A stretch of DNA of 64,000 bases from positions 4,486,501 to 4,550,500 of the forward strand of contig NZ_JAUSYD010000001.1 in NCBI RefSeq assembly GCF_030816615.1, written 5' to 3'. This stretch comes from Streptomyces sp. B1I3 (lineage in GTDB: Bacteria; Actinomycetota; Actinomycetes; Streptomycetales; Streptomycetaceae). Position numbers and translations under genes: made by a program. The notes under the pieces are model-generated. The model saw only the letters and a program-made list of their open reading frames with translations. It searched no databases and had not been told where the DNA came from. Positions 43,168 through 52,730 of the stretch are shown piece after piece. Position 1 is the first letter of the stretch. Each line of letters opens with the position of its first letter.

Positions 43168-44649
43168 GTGGCCGAGCCGGTGCATGGACCGACGGACGAA
43201 CCGTTGAGCCGGTGGGGCGGGTGGAAAGGACCGAAGCGTCCGGGGCGGGGCAGCGGCCCGAACGACCGGCGGTTCGTCGCCTGCTCCGCGGTGCTCGGCC
43301 TGGCGGTCGCCGCCGGGGCCGTTCTCGCCGCCGGTCCCTGGGACTCCGGTCAGCGTAAGGCCGAGCAGGACCGGGCGGCCGCCAGTGAGCGTTCAGGTGG
43401 CGCACATCACCAGGGGACCGGGGCCACGGCGCCGCGACCCGCGGCCAGCGCACCCGCCGTCCTGGCCGCCCTGGGGACCGCGGAGGGCCTGAAGGAGCCC
43501 GCGGGCGAGGGCGGCCTGAAAACCGTTCTGGCGCCCCTGCTCGACGATCCCGCCCTCGGCGCCCTGCGCACCGCCGCGGTCGTCGACACGGCCACCGGCA
43601 AGCAGCTGTACGCGCGCGGCGCCGCCACGCCCATGACCCCGGCCTCCACCGTGAAGCTCGCCACCGTCGCCGCCGCGCTCTCCGCCCTGGGCCCCGGCCA
43701 CCGCATCGCCACCACCGTCCGGATGTCGAAGGACGCGAGGACGGTCACTCTCGTCGGCGGCGGCGACCCCACCCTCGACGAGGCGGCACTGCGCGACCTC
43801 GCGGCCGGGACCGCGCGCGCCGTGCGCGCGAGCGGCACGAAGGCCGTCACCCTGACCTACGACACGTCGCGGTACTCGGGCCCGGCTCTGCATCCCATCA
43901 GCCCCAACGAGAACATCGCCCCCGTCAGTGCGCTCATGGTCGACGAGGGACGCCTCGACGACAGCGACAAGGGGCCCGCCCCTCGCACCGGCGACCCGGC
44001 CAGGGACGCCGCCCGTACCTTCGCGGGCCTGCTCGGCGACGCCGGAGTGGACACCCGGTCGGCCCCCTCGTCCGGGCGGGCGGCGGCCGGTACGACCGTG
44101 GCCACCCACCTGTCCGCGCCGCTGTCCGCCCTGGTCGAACGCGCCCTGACCAACAGCGACAACGACATCGCGGAGGCCCTGGCCCGGCAGACGGCCCTGA
44201 AGGCGGGGATGCCGGCCTCCTTCGCCGGAGGGCGGCGTGCCGTGACCGAACGGCTGAAGAAGCTGGGCCTGCCGGTCGCCGGCGCACGCCTCGCCGACGG
44301 GAGCGGTCTCGACCGCGCGGACAAGGTCACGGCCGGCCTCCTCACCGGCCTGCTCGCGCTCGCGGCCGGCCCCGGCCACCCGGAGCTGCGCCCGATCCTC
44401 ACCGGCCTGCCGGTGGCCGGGTTCAGCGGGACGCTCGGCGGCCGCTACACCACGACGTCCCGGGGCACCGGCCTGATCCGCGCGAAGACGGGCACGCTCA
44501 CCGGGGTGAACGCACTCGCCGGGACGGCGGTCGACGCTCAGGGCCGACTGCTCGCCTTCGCCTTCCTGGCCTCGGGCACCACCTCGCCGCACGAGGCGGA
44601 AGCCGCCCTGGACGCTTCGGCCACCGCACTCACCCGGGGCACCCGCTGA
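43168..44649 (+). CDS. dacB: D-alanyl-D-alanine carboxypeptidase/endopeptidase (PBP4, class C)
   Basis: This 493-residue envelope protein of peptidase family S13 has one N-terminal membrane segment (FVACSAVLGLAVAAGAVLAAG) and an exported penicillin-binding domain with S160xxK163 (ASTVKLATV), the SxN motif in TNSDNDIAEALARQ and the KTG box in RAKTGTLTGVNALAG. It trims or cleaves peptidoglycan stem peptides. GTG 43168 follows AAGGGG; longer in-frame starts are possible. It heads a plus-strand run with the DUF2342 protease, tilS, hpt and ftsH. Confidence 0.92.
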   Translation: MAEPVHGPTDEPLSRWGGWKGPKRPGRGSGPNDRRFVACSAVLGLAVAAGAVLAAGPWDSGQRKAEQDRAAASERSGGAHHQGTGATAPRPAASAPAVLAALGTAEGLKEPAGEGGLKTVLAPLLDDPALGALRTAAVVDTATGKQLYARGAATPMTPASTVKLATVAAALSALGPGHRIATTVRMSKDARTVTLVGGGDPTLDEAALRDLAAGTARAVRASGTKAVTLTYDTSRYSGPALHPISPNENIAPVSALMVDEGRLDDSDKGPAPRTGDPARDAARTFAGLLGDAGVDTRSAPSSGRAAAGTTVATHLSAPLSALVERALTNSDNDIAEALARQTALKAGMPASFAGGRRAVTERLKKLGLPVAGARLADGSGLDRADKVTAGLLTGLLALAAGPGHPELRPILTGLPVAGFSGTLGGRYTTTSRGTGLIRAKTGTLTGVNALAGTAVDAQGRLLAFAFLASGTTSPHEAEAALDASATALTRGTR

Positions 44650-44697
44650 GCGGCTGACACCCCACCGCGGGGCGGCCACCTCACGTACGGTTGACGC

Positions 44698-45843
44698 ATG
44701 ACGAGCGTCGGTGGTGCCGAGATGGTCGACTGGAAACTCGCGGTCGCGACCGCGACCCGGTTCGTGCGGCCGGGTCCCGAGATCAGCCGTGAGGAGGCCC
44801 GCGCCGTCGTCGCGGAGCTCCGCCGGCATGCCAAGGCCTCGGAGGAACACGTCCGTTCGTTCACCCGGATGATCCCGGAGGGGCACGAACCCGAGGACAC
44901 ACCGGTCCTGGTGGTCGACCGGGCGGGATGGATCCGGGCCAACGTCGCCGGCTTCCGTGAACTGCTGCGTCCCTTGCTGAGCAAGATGCAGGACCGCCGC
45001 GGCAACGGCCCCGGCGGCATGGTGCTCGGCGCGGTCGGCGGCAAGGTGACCGGTGTCGAACTGGGCATGCTGCTGTCGTTCCTGGCCTCCCGGGTCCTGG
45101 GTCAGTACGAGACCTTCGCGCCCGCCACCCGGGAGCTCCCCGCCTCCGCCGTGGGCGGTGGCAGGCTGCTGCTGGTCGCCCCCAACATCGTGCACGTCGA
45201 ACGCGAACTCGGCGTCGATCCACACGACTTCCGGCTCTGGGTGGCCCTCCACGAAGAGACTCACCGCACCCAGTTCACCGGCGTTCCCTGGCTCCGTGAC
45301 CACCTGAGGGGCGAGATCCAGTCGTTCCTCGACGAGACGGACGTCGATCCGATGACCGTCCTGGAACGCCTCCGGGAGGCCGCCCAGACCTTCGCCGGAG
45401 GCAGCCGTCCCGAGGGCGAGCAGGGGGAGGGGGACGACGACGGCGGGCGCAGTCTCGTCGAGATCGTCCAGACGCCCGCGCAGCGCGAGATCCTCGGCCG
45501 GCTCACCGCGGTGATGTCCCTGCTCGAGGGCCACGCCGACTTCGTGATGGACGGGGTGGGGCCCGACGTCGTGGGCTCCGTCGCCGAGATCCGGGAGAAG
45601 TTCCAGCAGCGCAGGGCGCGTGGCGCCGGCCGTCTCGACCTGGCGCTGCGCAAGCTCCTGGGCCTGGACGCCAAGCTGCGGCAGTACCGCGACGGTGAGA
45701 AGTTCGTGCGTGCCGTGGTCGACGAGGTCGGCATGGACGGCTTCAACCGGGTGTGGACCTCTCCCAACACCCTCCCCACCAAGGCGGAGATCGCCGCGCC
45801 GGCGGAGTGGGTGGCCCGCGTGCACCGTAGGGCAGATTCATGA
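44698..45843 (+). CDS. DUF2342 zinc-dependent metalloprotease-like protein
   Basis: This 381-residue actinobacterial conserved protein has a zincin motif HEETH in LWVALHEETHRTQFTG and a downstream glutamate region (VMSLLEGHADFVMDG) that probably gives the third ligand. The family (zinc_ribbon-free DUF2342, coenzyme-F420-associated in annotations) is always found near tilS and dacB. There is no signal peptide, so it acts in the cytoplasm. ATG 44698 begins MTSVGGAEMVDW. Its physiological substrate is unknown. Confidence 0.88.
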   Translation: MTSVGGAEMVDWKLAVATATRFVRPGPEISREEARAVVAELRRHAKASEEHVRSFTRMIPEGHEPEDTPVLVVDRAGWIRANVAGFRELLRPLLSKMQDRRGNGPGGMVLGAVGGKVTGVELGMLLSFLASRVLGQYETFAPATRELPASAVGGGRLLLVAPNIVHVERELGVDPHDFRLWVALHEETHRTQFTGVPWLRDHLRGEIQSFLDETDVDPMTVLERLREAAQTFAGGSRPEGEQGEGDDDGGRSLVEIVQTPAQREILGRLTAVMSLLEGHADFVMDGVGPDVVGSVAEIREKFQQRRARGAGRLDLALRKLLGLDAKLRQYRDGEKFVRAVVDEVGMDGFNRVWTSPNTLPTKAEIAAPAEWVARVHRRADS

Positions 45844-46033
45844 TCACAGCCTGACCGACGGCAGGAGATTGCCCCTCCAATCACCCATCCGGGGGACCAT
45901 AGGGGCATGGGAAGGCGTGCAATGCTCGGTGAACAGCTTGGCTCTGTCACCATCGACGCACTCTGAGTGACGGGACCCCGTGGGTCCCGCCGCTTCGAGG
46001 CACCTCCCAAAACTTCACCGAAGGGCACCGGAC

Positions 46034-47107
46034 ATGGGTCCCCATCCTGCGGTCGCGGCGATACGCCTGGCGGTCCGCCGCGTACTTCACGACGTCGTCA
46101 CCGAACACAACCGCCACACCGAACAGGCCGGCCTCGCCGAGTTCGCGGAAGCCGGAGCGGGCGGCCGCCGCGCCGGGCTCCCCGACCGGCCGGACACACC
46201 GCTGGTGCTCGTGGCCTGCTCGGGGGGAGCCGACTCCATGGCACTCGCCTCCGCCCTCGCATTCGAGTCGCGCAAGCTCCCCGTCCGCGCCGGCGGCATC
46301 ACCGTCGACCACAACCTCCAGCCCGGCTCCGGTCTCCGCGCCGACGAGGTCGTCACCCGCCTCGCCGCCATGCAGCTCGAACCGGTCGAGTCCGTCGCCG
46401 TGCACGTCGGCCGCGAAGGGGGGCCCGAGGCCGCGGCCCGGGAAGCCCGGTACGCCGCGCTGGACGCCGCCGCGGAGCGCCACGGCGCCGCCGCCGTCCT
46501 TCTCGGCCACACCCGTGACGACCAGGCCGAGACCGTCCTGCTCGGTCTCGCCCGCGGGTCCGGCATCCGCTCGCTCTCCGGGATGGCCGCCGCCTCCGGG
46601 CCGGCCGGCCGCTACCGCCGTCCCTTCCTCCAGCTCGACCGGCAGACCGCCCGCAAGGCCTGCCTGGTCCAGTCGCTCCCCGTCTGGGACGACCCCCACA
46701 ACGCCGATCCCGCCTACACCCGTTCCCGGCTGCGCCATGAGGGTCTGCCCGCCCTGGAGAAGGCGCTGGGCAAAGGTGTCGTCGAAGCCCTGGCCCGCAC
46801 GGCACAGCTGTCCCGCGACGACGCCGACGCCCTGGACACCTGGGCCGCCGAGGCCGCCCGCTCGGTGTGTGACGACGACGGGCGGCTCGAATGCGCCAAG
46901 CTCGCCGTCCTGCCGCCCGCGGTGCGCCGCCGGGTGCTGCGCCGGGCCGTGATGGACGCCGGATCTCCCGCCGGTTCGCTCTTCGCCCGCCACGTCGAGG
47001 AAGTCGACCGGCTCATCACCGGCTGGCGCGGCCAGGGCGCCATCAACCTGCCCGGCCGCGTCGAAGCGCTGCGGCAGGGTGGCAGACTGGTCATTCGGCA
47101 GAGCTGA
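46034..47107 (+). CDS. tilS: tRNA(Ile)-lysidine synthase
   Basis: This 357-residue essential enzyme converts C34 of the CAU-anticodon isoleucine tRNA to lysidine using ATP and lysine. The N-type ATP pyrophosphatase PP-loop is VACSGGADSMALASAL near residue 62, followed by GHTRDDQAETVLLGLARGSG and the DPHNADPAYTRSRLRH motif. The C-terminal domain is shorter than in E. coli, as usual for actinobacteria. ATG 46034 gives MGPHPAVAAIRLAVRR. The 190-bp upstream gap holds a CGGGACCC/GGGTCCCG hairpin at 45973-45991 and no other clear gene. Confidence 0.94.
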   Translation: MGPHPAVAAIRLAVRRVLHDVVTEHNRHTEQAGLAEFAEAGAGGRRAGLPDRPDTPLVLVACSGGADSMALASALAFESRKLPVRAGGITVDHNLQPGSGLRADEVVTRLAAMQLEPVESVAVHVGREGGPEAAAREARYAALDAAAERHGAAAVLLGHTRDDQAETVLLGLARGSGIRSLSGMAAASGPAGRYRRPFLQLDRQTARKACLVQSLPVWDDPHNADPAYTRSRLRHEGLPALEKALGKGVVEALARTAQLSRDDADALDTWAAEAARSVCDDDGRLECAKLAVLPPAVRRRVLRRAVMDAGSPAGSLFARHVEEVDRLITGWRGQGAINLPGRVEALRQGGRLVIRQS

Positions 47108-47190
47108 AGCGCAAGCGGCTGAAGTGCAGGCGAAACGGCCGGCCCGCTCCGGGAACGCTCCGGGTCCGGCAGGCAGAGAAAGAGACGCGG

Positions 47191-47745
47191 GTGAACGAGA
47201 AGGACATGGGCACCGACCTCCGGTCGGTGCTCCTCACCAAGGAAGAGATCGACGCGAAGCTCGTCGAGCTGGCTGCGAAGATCGACGCGGAGTACGCGGG
47301 CAAGGACCTGCTCATCGTCGGCGTGCTCAAGGGCGCGGTGATGGTCATGGCGGACCTGGCGCGCGCGCTGTCCACCCCCGTCACCATGGACTGGATGGCC
47401 GTCTCCTCGTACGGAGCGGGCACCCAGTCCTCCGGCGTCGTCCGGATCCTCAAGGACCTCGACACCGACATCAAGGGCAAGCACGTCCTGATCGTCGAGG
47501 ACATCATCGACTCCGGGCTGACGCTCTCCTGGCTGCTGACCAACCTCGGCTCCCGGGAACCTGCGAGCCTGGAGGTCTGCACGCTGCTCCGCAAGCCGGA
47601 CGCGGCGAAGGTCGCGATCGACGTGAAGTGGGTCGGCTTCGACATCCCCAACGAGTTCGTCGTCGGATACGGGCTGGACTACGCGGAGAAGTACCGCAAC
47701 CTTCCCTTCGTCGGCACGCTCGCCCCGCACGTCTACGGCGGCTGA
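47191..47745 (+). CDS. hpt: Hypoxanthine-guanine phosphoribosyltransferase
   Basis: This 184-residue purine-salvage enzyme has the PRPP-binding motif VLIVEDIIDSGLTLSWL, the VGVLKGAVMVMADLAR loop and MDWMAVSSYGAGTQSSGVV flexible loop, and ends VGTLAPHVYGG as in other Streptomyces. GTG 47191 is the likely start (ATG 47206 possible). It lies between tilS and ftsH, the order widely conserved in bacteria. Confidence 0.95.
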   Translation: MNEKDMGTDLRSVLLTKEEIDAKLVELAAKIDAEYAGKDLLIVGVLKGAVMVMADLARALSTPVTMDWMAVSSYGAGTQSSGVVRILKDLDTDIKGKHVLIVEDIIDSGLTLSWLLTNLGSREPASLEVCTLLRKPDAAKVAIDVKWVGFDIPNEFVVGYGLDYAEKYRNLPFVGTLAPHVYGG

Positions 47746-47951
47746 CACCCTGTCCGACGGGATCCGCCGAACCGGGCCCGGCTCCGGGGAACCCTCATCG
47801 TTCCCCCGCCGTTGAGCCTTCGAAGGCGGGTTTGACGGACGTCCTCTGCGGTCGCAGGTGACAATGCTGGGGTACCGTCCGAAGAACAGTCTTTTCTCAC
47901 AGCAGCATTTACCTACGGGCAGGAGGGACGGGGCGTCTTCGCTCCGTATGG

Positions 47952-50009
47952 ATGGACGTGAAGCGATACTTCCGTGGGCCGGTCATGTGGATCGTGCTGG
48001 CCGTCCTCGCCGTGGTCGTGTTGATGCAGGTCGTCGGCTCGTCGGGCGGCTACAAGACGGTGGACACCGGCGAAGTGATCCAGGCGATCACCAAGAACCA
48101 GGTGGAACAGGCCAAGCTGACCACCGGTGACGAACAGATTCTCAAGATCGAGCTGAAGGACAAGGAAAAGCTCAAGGGCGAGTCCGGCAGCAAGTTCCAG
48201 GCGAGCTACATCGGCAACCAGGGTGTCGAGCTGGCCGACACGCTGCAGAAGAAGTTCGAGAGCGGTGACATCGAGAAGGGTTACACCGTCTCGCCGTCGA
48301 AGCAGTCCCCGTTCCTCTCGATCCTCCTCTCCCTGCTGCCCTTCGTCCTGATCGTGGTCGTGTTCCTGTTTCTGATGAATCAGATGCAGGGCGGCGGCTC
48401 CAAGGTCATGCAGTTCGGCAAGTCCAAGGCGAAGCTGATCACCAAGGACACGCCGAAGACGACCTTCGCCGACGTGGCGGGGTCGGACGAGGCCGTCGAG
48501 GAACTGTACGAGATCAAGGAATTCCTCCAGGAGCCGGCGAAGTTCCAGGCCGTCGGCGCCAAGATCCCGAAGGGTGTCCTGCTCTACGGGCCGCCCGGTA
48601 CGGGTAAGACGCTGCTCGCTCGCGCCGTCGCGGGCGAGGCGGGCGTGCCGTTCTACTCGATCTCCGGTTCCGACTTCGTCGAGATGTTCGTCGGTGTCGG
48701 TGCCTCCCGTGTCCGTGACCTCTTCGAGCAGGCCAAGGCGAACGCTCCGGCGATCGTCTTCGTCGACGAGATCGACGCCGTGGGCCGGCACCGTGGTGCG
48801 GGCATGGGCGGCGGCCACGACGAGCGCGAGCAGACGCTCAACCAGCTGCTCGTCGAGATGGACGGCTTCGACGTGAAGGGTGGCGTCATCCTGATCGCCG
48901 CCACCAACCGGCCGGACATCCTGGACCCGGCGCTGCTGCGTCCCGGACGTTTCGACCGGCAGATCGCCGTCGACCGGCCGGACATGCAGGGCCGCCTGGC
49001 GGTCCTCAAGGTGCACCAGAAGGGCAAGCCGGTCGCCCCCGACGTCGACCTCAACGCGGTCGCCCGTCGTACGCCCGGCTTCACCGGTGCCGATCTGGCG
49101 AACGTGCTGAACGAAGCGGCGCTCCTCACGGCGCGCAGCAACAAGAAGCTGATCGACAACCACATGCTCGACGAGGCCATCGACCGCGTCGTGGCGGGCC
49201 CGCAGAAGCGGACCCGGATCATGTCCGAGAAGGAGAAGAAGATCACCGCGTACCACGAGGGCGGACACGCCCTGGTCGCGGCGGCCTCTCCCCAGTCGGA
49301 CCCGGTCCACAAGATCACGATCCTCTCCCGCGGCCGTGCCCTCGGTTACACGATGGTGCTCCCGGAGGAGGACAAGTACTCCACGACGCGCAACGAGATG
49401 CTCGACCAGCTGGCGTACATGCTGGGCGGGCGCGCGGCCGAGGAGCTGGTCTTCCACGACCCGACGACCGGTGCGGCGAACGACATCGAGAAGGCCACCG
49501 CAACGGCCCGCGCGATGGTCACGCAGTACGGCATGACGGAGCGCCTCGGCGCGATCAAGTTCGGCGGCGACAACACCGAACCCTTCGTGGGCCGGGAGAT
49601 GGGCCACCAGCGCGACTACTCGGAAGAGGTCGCGGCGCTCGTCGACGAGGAGGTCAAGAAGCTCATCGAGACTGCCCACAACGACGCGTGGGAGATCCTC
49701 GTCGAGAACCGCGACATCCTCGACGCCCTGGTTCTCGAGCTCCTCGAGAAGGAGACGCTCGGCAAGGAGCAGATCGCCGAGATCTTCGCTCCGATCGTGA
49801 AGCGTCCGGCACGTCCGGCGTGGACCGGTTCCGCCCGGCGGACACCGTCCACCCGTCCGCCGGTGCTCTCTCCCAAGGAGCTGGCCCTCACCAACGGCAC
49901 GAACACCGCCAACGGTTCGGGCACCCCGCCGGAGATCGCCCCGACGGACATGTCGAAGGACATCGGCACCTCCACGGAGGGGCTGCCGGAGGAGCGTCCC
50001 GAGAGCTGA
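47952..50009 (+). CDS. ftsH: ATP-dependent zinc metalloprotease FtsH
   Basis: This 685-residue membrane-bound AAA+ protease has two transmembrane helices (residues 10-27 and about 118-138) flanking a small extracytoplasmic domain, an AAA domain with Walker A GPPGTGKT (about 213-220), Walker B VFVDEIDAVG and SRH R-fingers, then the M41 protease with zinc motif H435EGGH439. The Thr/Pro/Asn-rich last 75 residues are a species-variable tail. The 206-bp upstream gap contains a TTGACG at 47834-47839 but no -10 at proper distance. A T-tract terminator follows. Confidence 0.97.
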   Translation: MDVKRYFRGPVMWIVLAVLAVVVLMQVVGSSGGYKTVDTGEVIQAITKNQVEQAKLTTGDEQILKIELKDKEKLKGESGSKFQASYIGNQGVELADTLQKKFESGDIEKGYTVSPSKQSPFLSILLSLLPFVLIVVVFLFLMNQMQGGGSKVMQFGKSKAKLITKDTPKTTFADVAGSDEAVEELYEIKEFLQEPAKFQAVGAKIPKGVLLYGPPGTGKTLLARAVAGEAGVPFYSISGSDFVEMFVGVGASRVRDLFEQAKANAPAIVFVDEIDAVGRHRGAGMGGGHDEREQTLNQLLVEMDGFDVKGGVILIAATNRPDILDPALLRPGRFDRQIAVDRPDMQGRLAVLKVHQKGKPVAPDVDLNAVARRTPGFTGADLANVLNEAALLTARSNKKLIDNHMLDEAIDRVVAGPQKRTRIMSEKEKKITAYHEGGHALVAAASPQSDPVHKITILSRGRALGYTMVLPEEDKYSTTRNEMLDQLAYMLGGRAAEELVFHDPTTGAANDIEKATATARAMVTQYGMTERLGAIKFGGDNTEPFVGREMGHQRDYSEEVAALVDEEVKKLIETAHNDAWEILVENRDILDALVLELLEKETLGKEQIAEIFAPIVKRPARPAWTGSARRTPSTRPPVLSPKELALTNGTNTANGSGTPPEIAPTDMSKDIGTSTEGLPEERPES

Positions 50010-50072
50010 GATCCGTTCGTCCTCACCCGGTGTGTCCGCCGTCACGGGCACGTCGCAGGGTACGGAATGGAT

Positions 50073-50114
50073 GCCGCGCCCCCCAGGTTCTAGCCTGTGG
50101 GGGCGCGGCTTTTT
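50073..50114 (+). terminator. Intrinsic terminator of ftsH with T-run
   Basis: GCCGCGCCCCC pairs with GGGGGCGCGGC over a 14-15-nt loop and is followed by TTTTT, a rare classic rho-independent terminator in this GC-rich DNA. Confidence 0.85.
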
Positions 50115-50197
50115 CCGTACACCCGCCCGGGCCTGCCGTTTCACCAGGTGTCCGGGGCCCCGCCGCGCATGCGACAGCACAGAGGAACGAGGCACAG

Positions 50198-50803
50198 ATG
50201 ACCGACCCGGTGACGCTCGACGGGCAGGGTTCCATCGGCGTATTCGACCAGAAGCGGGCCGAGACCGCCGTACGGGAACTCCTCATCGCGGTCGGGGAGG
50301 ACCCGGACCGCGAAGGTCTGCGCGAGACCCCGGGACGGGTGGCGCGTGCGTACAAGGAGATATTCGCGGGCCTCTACCAGGAGCCCGAGGACGTCCTGAC
50401 GACGACGTTCGACCTCGGTCACGACGAGATGGTCCTGGTGAAGGACATCGAGGTCTACAGCACGTGTGAGCACCACCTGGTGCCCTTCCGCGGTGTCGCG
50501 CACGTCGGTTACATCCCGGCGACCAGCGGCAAGATCACGGGACTGTCCAAGCTGGCGCGGCTGGTCGACGTCTACGCCCGGCGGCCGCAGGTCCAGGAAC
50601 GGCTCACCACGCAGATCGCCGAGTCGCTGATGGCGATCCTGGAGCCGCGCGGTGTCATCGTCGTCATCGAATGCGAGCACATGTGCATGTCGATGCGGGG
50701 CATCCGCAAGCCCGGAGCCAAGACGCTCACGTCCGCCGTGCGCGGCCAGCTACGGGATCCGGCCACTCGTGCGGAGGCGATGAGCCTCATCATGGCGCGC
50801 TGA
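50198..50803 (+). CDS. folE: GTP cyclohydrolase I
   Basis: This 201-residue first enzyme of folate synthesis converts GTP to 7,8-dihydroneopterin triphosphate. Zinc ligands are in STCEHHLVPF and the second cysteine in ECEHMCMSMRGI; GETPGRVARAY-like RETPGRVARAYKEIF and SKLARLVDVYARRPQVQERL are family hallmarks. ATG 50198 follows AGAGGAACGAGG. It is on the plus strand, convergent with the rest of the folate genes. Confidence 0.96.
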   Translation: MTDPVTLDGQGSIGVFDQKRAETAVRELLIAVGEDPDREGLRETPGRVARAYKEIFAGLYQEPEDVLTTTFDLGHDEMVLVKDIEVYSTCEHHLVPFRGVAHVGYIPATSGKITGLSKLARLVDVYARRPQVQERLTTQIAESLMAILEPRGVIVVIECEHMCMSMRGIRKPGAKTLTSAVRGQLRDPATRAEAMSLIMAR

Positions 50804-50919
50804 GCGCGCGCCGGCCGAGGGGGACGAGCGCCCTGCGCCCTTGGGCGGGCCGTCGGCAGCACCGCGCGGTTCCGCCCGGCCGCCCGGGGCGGGACTCCGA
50901 GGCGGACGGGCCTCCGAGC

Positions 50920-50945
50920 GGCACCGCGCCCCGGGGCGCGGTGCC
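50920..50945. terminator. 26-bp perfect palindrome between folE and DUF3180 genes
   Basis: A perfect palindrome centred at CCCC|GGGG with GGCACCGCG arms lies in the 195-bp gap between convergent genes. It probably acts as a bidirectional terminator. Confidence 0.6.
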
Positions 50946-50998
50946 AGGGCACTGTGGAGCGCGGGCCGTGAGAGCCGGAGTGATCCGAACGAGAGACC

Positions 50999-51484
50999 CT
51001 ATGCCGCTGTGGCGGTGTTCCCGTGGTCGTCCTTGTCCTCCGGGAGCTTGCAGACGCGCTCGAGGAAGACGGCGGCTGCCACGACCGCGACGCCGGCCAG
51101 GACGGCGGAGCCCGCGTAGATCGCCTGGTCGCGCCGGGGCGGGACATCGAGGTAGCTGAGCAGGAAGACGCCCGTGCCGCCGTACATCCCGGCGACCAGC
51201 GCCGTGACGAGGGCGCTCGCCTGGCCGAAGACCACGGCCCGGGCCGCCATCAGCGGCTCGACGCCCTTCGCCCCCGGGCGGCGCTCCCGCTGGGCACGCA
51301 GGCGGGCCCGGATCGACAGGGCGGTGGCGAGCAGGACGACGGCGATCACCGCCAGCACGACGGACGCGGCGAGGGGCACGCTCGGCAGCGTGCCCAGGGA
51401 GTCCCAGAGGCGGGAGCCGCCCCAGGACAGGACGCCGGCTCCGGCGAAGAGGCCGGCCAGCAGCCCGAGCCGTAGTTGCTTCAC
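50999..51484 (-). CDS. DUF3180 membrane protein
   Basis: This 161-residue integral membrane protein has four hydrophobic helices (about 7-25, 36-56, 84-105, 120-140) and the conserved motif MAARAVVFGQASALVTALVAGMYGG. It is the actinobacterial DUF3180 family, always next to folK. Its function is unknown; the linkage suggests a folate or pterin role or simple co-transcription. GTG 51484 is the start. It lies 53 bp after folK in the same operon. Confidence 0.9.
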   Translation of the reverse strand: MKQLRLGLLAGLFAGAGVLSWGGSRLWDSLGTLPSVPLAASVVLAVIAVVLLATALSIRARLRAQRERRPGAKGVEPLMAARAVVFGQASALVTALVAGMYGGTGVFLLSYLDVPPRRDQAIYAGSAVLAGVAVVAAAVFLERVCKLPEDKDDHGNTATAA

Positions 51485-51537
51485 CGAGAGTGCCGCCTTT
51501 CGCCGTTGCCCATGTCGTTCGTCGTCGAGCCTAACGA

Positions 51538-52149
51538 CTACTCGGGGAGGCGGAGTTCCAGGTCTGCCCGGGGGAGCACCCCGTCGCGGCCGACGCCGTC
51601 CAGGAGCTCACCGACCGGTCCGGATCCGGGCAGCTGGGCGTCGGGGTCCACGTCGTGCCAGGGGGCGAGGACGAAGGCGCGCTCGTGGGCGCGCGGGTGG
51701 GGCAGGGTGAGCGACGGGTCGTCGGAGACCACATCGGCGTAGGCGACGATGTCGACGTCGAGGGTGCGGGGCCCCCAGCGCTCCTCGCGGACCCGGTCGA
51801 AGGCCTCCTCGATGGCCTGGCCGCGCTCCAGCAGGGAGGACGGGGGCAGTGTCGTCTTCACGACGACCACGGCGTTGAAGTAGGACGGCTGGGAGCCGGG
51901 GGTCACGCCCCAGGGTTCCGTCTCGTAGACCGGGGAGACCGCCTTGACCCGCAGGCCCGGAGTGTCCTCCAGGGCGTCGACGGCGCCCTGGAGGGTCTCC
52001 AGCCGGTTGCCGAGGTTGGAGCCGAGGGAGATCACGGCGCGTTTGGGGTTGGACAGGGTGATGTCTGCCGCGTCCACCTGCTCGACCACGGCGGCGGGAA
52101 CCGGCTGGACGGTCGGGTCGCTCTGCCCCTCGGTGGAAAATGCAGTCAT
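51538..52149 (-). CDS. folK: 2-amino-4-hydroxy-6-hydroxymethyldihydropteridine pyrophosphokinase
   Basis: This 203-residue enzyme transfers pyrophosphate from ATP to 6-hydroxymethyl-dihydropterin. The N-terminal 35 residues are an actinobacterial extension. The core has ISLGSNLGNR, SPVYETEPWG, the metal motif WGPRTLDVDIV and the final LPHPRAHERAFVLAP. ATG 52149 overlaps the folB stop (ATGA), so the two are translationally coupled. Confidence 0.95.
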   Translation of the reverse strand: MTAFSTEGQSDPTVQPVPAAVVEQVDAADITLSNPKRAVISLGSNLGNRLETLQGAVDALEDTPGLRVKAVSPVYETEPWGVTPGSQPSYFNAVVVVKTTLPPSSLLERGQAIEEAFDRVREERWGPRTLDVDIVAYADVVSDDPSLTLPHPRAHERAFVLAPWHDVDPDAQLPGSGPVGELLDGVGRDGVLPRADLELRLPE

Positions 52150-52505
52150 GCTCGGCTCCGGGTGATGGTGATGGTCACGTCGTCGAAGGGGACCGTGATG
52201 GGCGCGTCCGGCTTGTGGACGACGACCTGGACCTCTTCGACCCCTTCGTGCTTGAGACACTGCTGCGCGATGCGTTCCGCGAGGGTCTCGATCAGGTCGA
52301 CGGGCTCACCCTTGACGACGTCGACGACCTCCTCCGCGACCACGCCGTAGTGGACGGTCTTCGTCAGGTCGTCGGCGGCTGCCGCAGGACGGGTGTCGAG
52401 GCCGAGGACCAGGTCCACGATGAAGGTCTGGCCCTCCTCCCGCTCCCGGGGGAAGACACCGTGGTGCCCGCGGGCCTTGAGGCCGCGCAGCGCGACACGA
52501 TCCAC
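52146..52505 (-). CDS. folB: Dihydroneopterin aldolase
   Basis: This 119-residue enzyme cleaves 7,8-dihydroneopterin to 6-hydroxymethyl-dihydropterin. It contains GHHGVFPREREEGQTFIVDL, the HYGVVAEEV loop and the ETLAERIAQQCL helix with the catalytic region, plus VHKPDAPI. GTG 52505 has AGGAG eight bases upstream; GTG 52514 is an alternative. The 225 bp separating it from the upstream NTF2-like gene suggest it may have its own promoter. Confidence 0.95.
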   Translation of the reverse strand: MDRVALRGLKARGHHGVFPREREEGQTFIVDLVLGLDTRPAAAADDLTKTVHYGVVAEEVVDVVKGEPVDLIETLAERIAQQCLKHEGVEEVQVVVHKPDAPITVPFDDVTITITRSRA

Positions 52506-52730
52506 GCGAATCACTCCTGCTGTCGTTGGTCGGGGCGGCACCCGCACGCGTGCGGGCGCAAGGGTGCCGTCTTTCGAATCTACCCGCGAGCACCGACAGG
52601 GCTCACGTGAGGGGGCTCGGGGCTGCCCGGCACGGGGCCGGTAGCCGCGTATACCCCGTCGTCCGGCCGTCCAACCCCTGGGAGCCCGCCCCGGCCTCCC
52701 GTGACCGGGGCCCGCCTGGGGCCTCCCCGC

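Noticed and set aside
45907..45966. 19-codon frame MGRRAMLGEQLGSVTIDAL upstream of tilS
   Set aside because: Only a weak GGGG before the ATG, and no sign of function or stem structures linked to it.
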